Shown here one piece after another: positions 60,949 to 64,000 of a stretch of DNA of 64,000 nucleotides; within the stretch, counting starts at the first letter, position 1; each line of letters begins with the position of its first letter. The stretch covers positions 4,402,001 to 4,466,000 of the forward strand of contig NZ_CP009278.1 in assembly GCF_000747525.1 (NCBI RefSeq), read 5' to 3'. Origin of the DNA: Sphingobacterium sp. ML3W (GTDB lineage Bacteria; Bacteroidota; Bacteroidia; Sphingobacteriales; Sphingobacteriaceae). Under the pieces are notes generated by a model. That model did not search any database. It saw only the letters and a list, made by a program, of their open reading frames with translations, and was not told the origin of the DNA. The translations under genes were made by a program, and so were the position numbers.

Positions 60949-61863
60949 TTATAACTGTAAATAGTCTAGGATACCTTGTTTATCCGTAGCATCAAACCAC
61001 CTAGTATCTTGGTCTTTTTTAAACCAAGTAAGTTGTCTTTTCGCATATCTTCTGGAGTTTTGCTTGATTTTATCAATTGCTGCTTCCCAAGAAACACGCT
61101 CTTCCAAAAAATCGAAAATTTCGGAATACCCCACAGTCATCAAAGCTGGCTTAGCCTGATAAGCAACTAATGCTTTAACTTCCTCTAAAAGGCCTACTTT
61201 TATCATTAAATCCACACGTAAATTAATACGCTCATATAAAGTTGCACGCTCCATATTCAGCCCAATGGTAATAATATTAAAAGGCCTTTGAGCTTTTGTA
61301 TTTTGGAGAAAGCTAGAGAAAGGTAGACCTGTTGTTTCATATACTTCCAAAGCTCTTATAACGCGTTGTACATTTGAAATATCGACCTGATCGTAATAAA
61401 TAGGATCCACTTCCTTTAAGTAAGTTTGTAGGGTGCCTATTCCCTCTTCTTCAAATCGTTTATTCAGCTGGTCACGAGTTTCAGGTAATGCCTTTGGCAG
61501 ATTATCCAAACCTTCACATACTGCTCTAACAAATAACCCCGAGCCTCCGACCATGATAACGACATCTTTCGTTTGAAACAAAGTTGCTATTTTCGCCAAT
61601 GCATCTCGCTCAAAATCACCAGCAGAGTAATCTTCTTCAATTGAATGGGAGTTAATAAAATGATGGGGAGCTTGACTTAATTCATCTGGCGTTGGTTTGG
61701 CAGTACCAATACTCATTTCACGATAAAATTGTCTCGAATCTGCAGAGATAATTTCTGTATCAAATTGCTTTGCAAGTTTAATTGCCATAGCAGTTTTCCC
61801 TACCGCTGTAGGTCCTACTATGGCAATTAGCGTTTTTTTATGGTGTTTTATTAAATCCGACAT
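60949..61863 (-). CDS. miaA: tRNA dimethylallyltransferase
   Basis: Adds the dimethylallyl group to A37 of tRNAs that read UNN codons. The P-loop AIVGPTAVGKTAMAIKLAKQ is at residues 13-32, IISADSRQFYREMSIGTAKP near 37, HHFINSHSIEEDYSAGDFER near 67, GGSGLFVRAVCEGLD near 105, and VMIKVGLLEEVKAL then VGYSEIFDF near 240. A C-terminal RRYAKRQLTWFKKDQDTRWF block is the family end. 304 residues, normal. Its start codon overlaps the stop of the upstream ORF-3-like gene by one base. Confidence 0.96.
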   Translation of the reverse strand: MSDLIKHHKKTLIAIVGPTAVGKTAMAIKLAKQFDTEIISADSRQFYREMSIGTAKPTPDELSQAPHHFINSHSIEEDYSAGDFERDALAKIATLFQTKDVVIMVGGSGLFVRAVCEGLDNLPKALPETRDQLNKRFEEEGIGTLQTYLKEVDPIYYDQVDISNVQRVIRALEVYETTGLPFSSFLQNTKAQRPFNIITIGLNMERATLYERINLRVDLMIKVGLLEEVKALVAYQAKPALMTVGYSEIFDFLEERVSWEAAIDKIKQNSRRYAKRQLTWFKKDQDTRWFDATDKQGILDYLQL

Positions 61864-62453
61864 TAATATTCGTCAAACGAACCACTACTCTCTTCTTCAG
61901 ATTTTTCTCCTTCTTCCTCTTCATCCTCCCCGTCGAATAAATCAAATTCTTCATCGTCATCCACACCATATTGTGTTTCATCGACTAAAACATCTTCTTC
62001 ATCGTCATCTTCTAAAGGATCCTCAACTGGGAAATTGGCTGCTGCCAAAGATTTTGGTGCAATACCAATCGTTTTAAAAACTACTGGATATTCTTTTCCT
62101 TCTTCCTCTTTCAAAATTTTAATCAGCTCCACATGAAATTCATATGGTCTATCAAAATTATAGATGTAATAAAACTTCTGGTGAGGATCATCGATAAACT
62201 TACTTAAACGAATATTTTCCATAAGTAAAACACCGTCTGAAACTTTACGAGCAATCGGTAAGAGCGCAATTTCAGTTCCTTTCTTCCATTGATCATTGCT
62301 TACATAGAAGGACGATGTAAGGTCAGCTTCATAAGAAGTTGTCTTATGGATCGCCTCATGTAATTCTAAAAAAGTTTGTTTTGAAAGCATATCGATTTCT
62401 CTATACACATCCTCATAATCTTCAAAAGTGACTCTGAATCTATAAATAGCCAT
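61863..62453 (-). CDS. pRiA4b ORF-3-like protein with acidic tail
   Basis: A 196-residue cytoplasmic protein of the plasmid pRiA4b ORF-3 family (also named IS1096 TnpR-like), a common Bacteroidota chromosomal gene without known activity. The N-terminal core MAIYRFRVTFEDYEDVYREI and FLELHEAIHKTTSYEADLTS is typical. The last 50 residues are almost only Asp, Glu and Ser. Despite the family name nothing here suggests a mobile element. It is translationally coupled to miaA by TAATG. Function unknown. Confidence 0.82.
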   Translation of the reverse strand: MAIYRFRVTFEDYEDVYREIDMLSKQTFLELHEAIHKTTSYEADLTSSFYVSNDQWKKGTEIALLPIARKVSDGVLLMENIRLSKFIDDPHQKFYYIYNFDRPYEFHVELIKILKEEEGKEYPVVFKTIGIAPKSLAAANFPVEDPLEDDDEEDVLVDETQYGVDDDEEFDLFDGEDEEEEGEKSEEESSGSFDEY

Positions 62454-62521
62454 TTCTAATATTCGTTTTGTTTGTTAACAAGATGAGCCTCAATTAAGTA
62501 TTGAAGCGATTGAATTATTTT

Positions 62522-63955
62522 TTATTTAACAGTTGTATTCAAATCCCATGCCTTTCTAATAGTCAAGCCTAAATCTTCTGCTTTATTGACCATAAAATGA
62601 TAGGCTTCAATCTTGGCATTAGGTATTTCACCTTCCAAAATTGCTTCGCGAATAGCATTTTTCATTTTACCTACCTCACGTCCTGGACCAATACCAAATA
62701 CTTCCATAATATCTTCTCCTGAAATCGGAGGCTGCCAATTTCGGATTTGATCGCGTTCCTCGACATCTTTAAGCTTTTGCTTAACCAATTCGAAATTCTG
62801 ACGGTACTTCTTCTTTTTATATTCGTTTTTTGTCGTTACATCGGCATGGCACAATTGCATCAAGGCATCAATATCATTGCCTGCTTCAAAAAGTAATCGG
62901 CGTACAGCAGAATCAGTAACGATATCTTGTGCCAATACTATTGGTCTTAAATGCAATAGAACAAGTTTTTGAACGAACTTCATTTTTTCATTCAACGGAA
63001 GCTTAAGCTCTGCAAATAATTTAGGAACCATTCTAGCTCCTTTATCTTCATGGCCATGAAATGTCCATCCTAGCTTCTTGTCAAATCTCTTGGTCGCTGG
63101 TTTGGCAATATCGTGCATGATAGCCGCCCATCTTAACCATAGGTCATCTGTAGTTTCGCACACATTATCCAAAACTTCTAAAGTATGGTAGAAATTATCT
63201 TTATGTCCTTTCCCCTCTATGATATCGACACCGTAAAGGTTTTGCATTGCAGGGAAAACTAATGGCAAAAGGCCAGTATCAAATAGATATTTAAAACCAA
63301 TAGAAGGCTTTTTCGACAAAATTATTTTATTAATTTCATCAATGATCCGTTCTTTGGAGATAATACGAATACGTTCTTTCGTATCTGTAATTGCTTGAAT
63401 AGCTTTGACATCAATTTTAAAATTCAACTGAGTGGCAAAACGAATCGCACGCATCATACGCAAAGGATCGTCCGAAAAAGTAACAATAGGATCTAATGGT
63501 GTACGCATGGTACCCAATTCAATATCTTTGACTCCATTAAATGGATCCAAAAGCTGTCCATAATTATGTTTATTCAACGAAAATGCCATTGCATTGATGG
63601 TAAAATCGCGACGATTTTGATCATCTTCCAACGTGCCATCTTCTACAATTGGTTTTCTGGAATCACTGCGATAGGACTCTTTACGAGCCCCCACAAATTC
63701 GACATTTAAGCCCTCATAAACTAGCATTGCTGTTCCAAAACTTTTGTAGACAGCAACTTTAGATTTCAACTTATTCCCTAAAGCTGTAGCAAATTCAATT
63801 CCACTTCCTACAACAACAATATCTACGTCATTATTAAAGGGCCGTCCCATAATACGATCGCGCACATAACCGCCAATGACGTAGCACTCCGTATTTGTTT
63901 TCTCGGCTAACTCTTTAATGATTGGAAAAATAGGATGTTGTAAATTATCACTCAT
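62522..63955 (-). CDS. cca: CCA-adding enzyme / poly(A) polymerase-type tRNA nucleotidyltransferase with HD domain
   Basis: Class II nucleotidyltransferase that adds or repairs the 3' CCA of tRNA. The head domain has CYVIGGYVRDRIMGRPFNND near 20-38, with DIVVVGSGIEF for the catalytic Asp pair (DVDIV), and RRDFTINAMAFSLNKHNYGQ near 115. RNA-binding parts include DDPLRMMRAIRFATQLNFKI near 160. An HD hydrolase domain follows (IMHDIAKPATKRFDKKLGWT near 288). 477 residues, normal for the HD-containing form. CCA-adding versus poly(A) specificity is not decided by eye. Confidence 0.92.
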   Translation of the reverse strand: MSDNLQHPIFPIIKELAEKTNTECYVIGGYVRDRIMGRPFNNDVDIVVVGSGIEFATALGNKLKSKVAVYKSFGTAMLVYEGLNVEFVGARKESYRSDSRKPIVEDGTLEDDQNRRDFTINAMAFSLNKHNYGQLLDPFNGVKDIELGTMRTPLDPIVTFSDDPLRMMRAIRFATQLNFKIDVKAIQAITDTKERIRIISKERIIDEINKIILSKKPSIGFKYLFDTGLLPLVFPAMQNLYGVDIIEGKGHKDNFYHTLEVLDNVCETTDDLWLRWAAIMHDIAKPATKRFDKKLGWTFHGHEDKGARMVPKLFAELKLPLNEKMKFVQKLVLLHLRPIVLAQDIVTDSAVRRLLFEAGNDIDALMQLCHADVTTKNEYKKKKYRQNFELVKQKLKDVEERDQIRNWQPPISGEDIMEVFGIGPGREVGKMKNAIREAILEGEIPNAKIEAYHFMVNKAEDLGLTIRKAWDLNTTVK

Positions 63956-64000
63956 AGCATGAATCTAGGTCCTTAAAAAAACACTAGGATGCAAAAGTAA

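Noticed and set aside
61863..62453. Mobile element by the name 'IS1096 TnpR-like / plasmid pRiA4b ORF-3'
   Set aside because: The family name is historical; the gene is coupled to miaA, without terminal repeats or a transposase nearby.

Overview
The window looks like chromosomal DNA of a low-GC member of the Bacteroidota, most likely a Sphingobacterium-like member of the Sphingobacteriaceae. The reasons are a SusC/SusD pair controlled by an ECF sigma factor and a FecR anti-sigma factor, promoters of the Bacteroidota type (TAnnTTTG at -7), weak Shine-Dalgarno sequences, a DUF4254/GT9 glycan pair, and a CcmE of the CxxxY type. The species call is inference from gene content; no database was searched.

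Layout. 1-3313: the end of a complex I operon (nuoL tail, nuoM, nuoN). 3445-13424: a surface-glycan cluster with DUF4254, GT9, two GT4 and two GT2 enzymes, three CgeB-like paralogues and one unrecognised GT-like protein; its distal part is very AT-rich. 13561-16660: SixA-like phosphatase, YyaL-like thioredoxin-domain protein, SlyD-like isomerase and terminator. 16997-27843: the most unusual region, with three MACPF (perforin-like) lipoprotein genes, one S41 peptidase and three IS4-type insertion sequences in a tandem segmental duplication. 27866-29122: decayed DNA with an ORF remnant, an orphan terminator and a long 21-bp repeat array. 29247-31366: mnmD and a secreted beta-propeller protein. 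31399-39465: ECF sigma, FecR, SusC, SusD and phosphoesterase nutrient-uptake locus (minus strand). 39782-47658: DAACS symporter, LpxR-like protein, ccmE, ccmF, a DUF2520 protein and an FMN glutamate synthase-like protein. 47661-54062: MarR regulator, small membrane protein, nitrilase, polyprenyl synthase, another GT4 with a DUF59 gene, and a KhtTU-like K+/H+ antiporter. 54236-63955: MBL hydrolase, recJ, lptB, GH3, a 46-aa membrane protein, ilvE, miaA, an acidic-tailed pRiA4b ORF-3 protein and a CCA-type nucleotidyltransferase.

How genes work together. LPS/glycan assembly (3492-13424, 50768-51931) and LPS export (lptB) share a surface theme. Two of these operons carry the same 43-nt promoter with an overlapping palindrome, so they may be co-regulated. 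The ECF sigma/FecR/STN-SusC trio forms a signal-controlled uptake system, with a secreted phosphoesterase pointing to a phosphorylated ligand.

The candidate undescribed system is the MACPF locus. It holds three secreted pore-former-type lipoproteins with a common MACPF core and different C-terminal DUF5648-like repeats, and a PDZ-less S41 peptidase lies between the second and third. Copy 1 is a mosaic of copies 2 and 3 plus a unique tail. Two different IS elements sit at exactly the same target site just upstream of copies 1 and 2, which may switch those copies off. The layout recalls Bacteroidales BSAP antimicrobial MACPF proteins; the function is inference.
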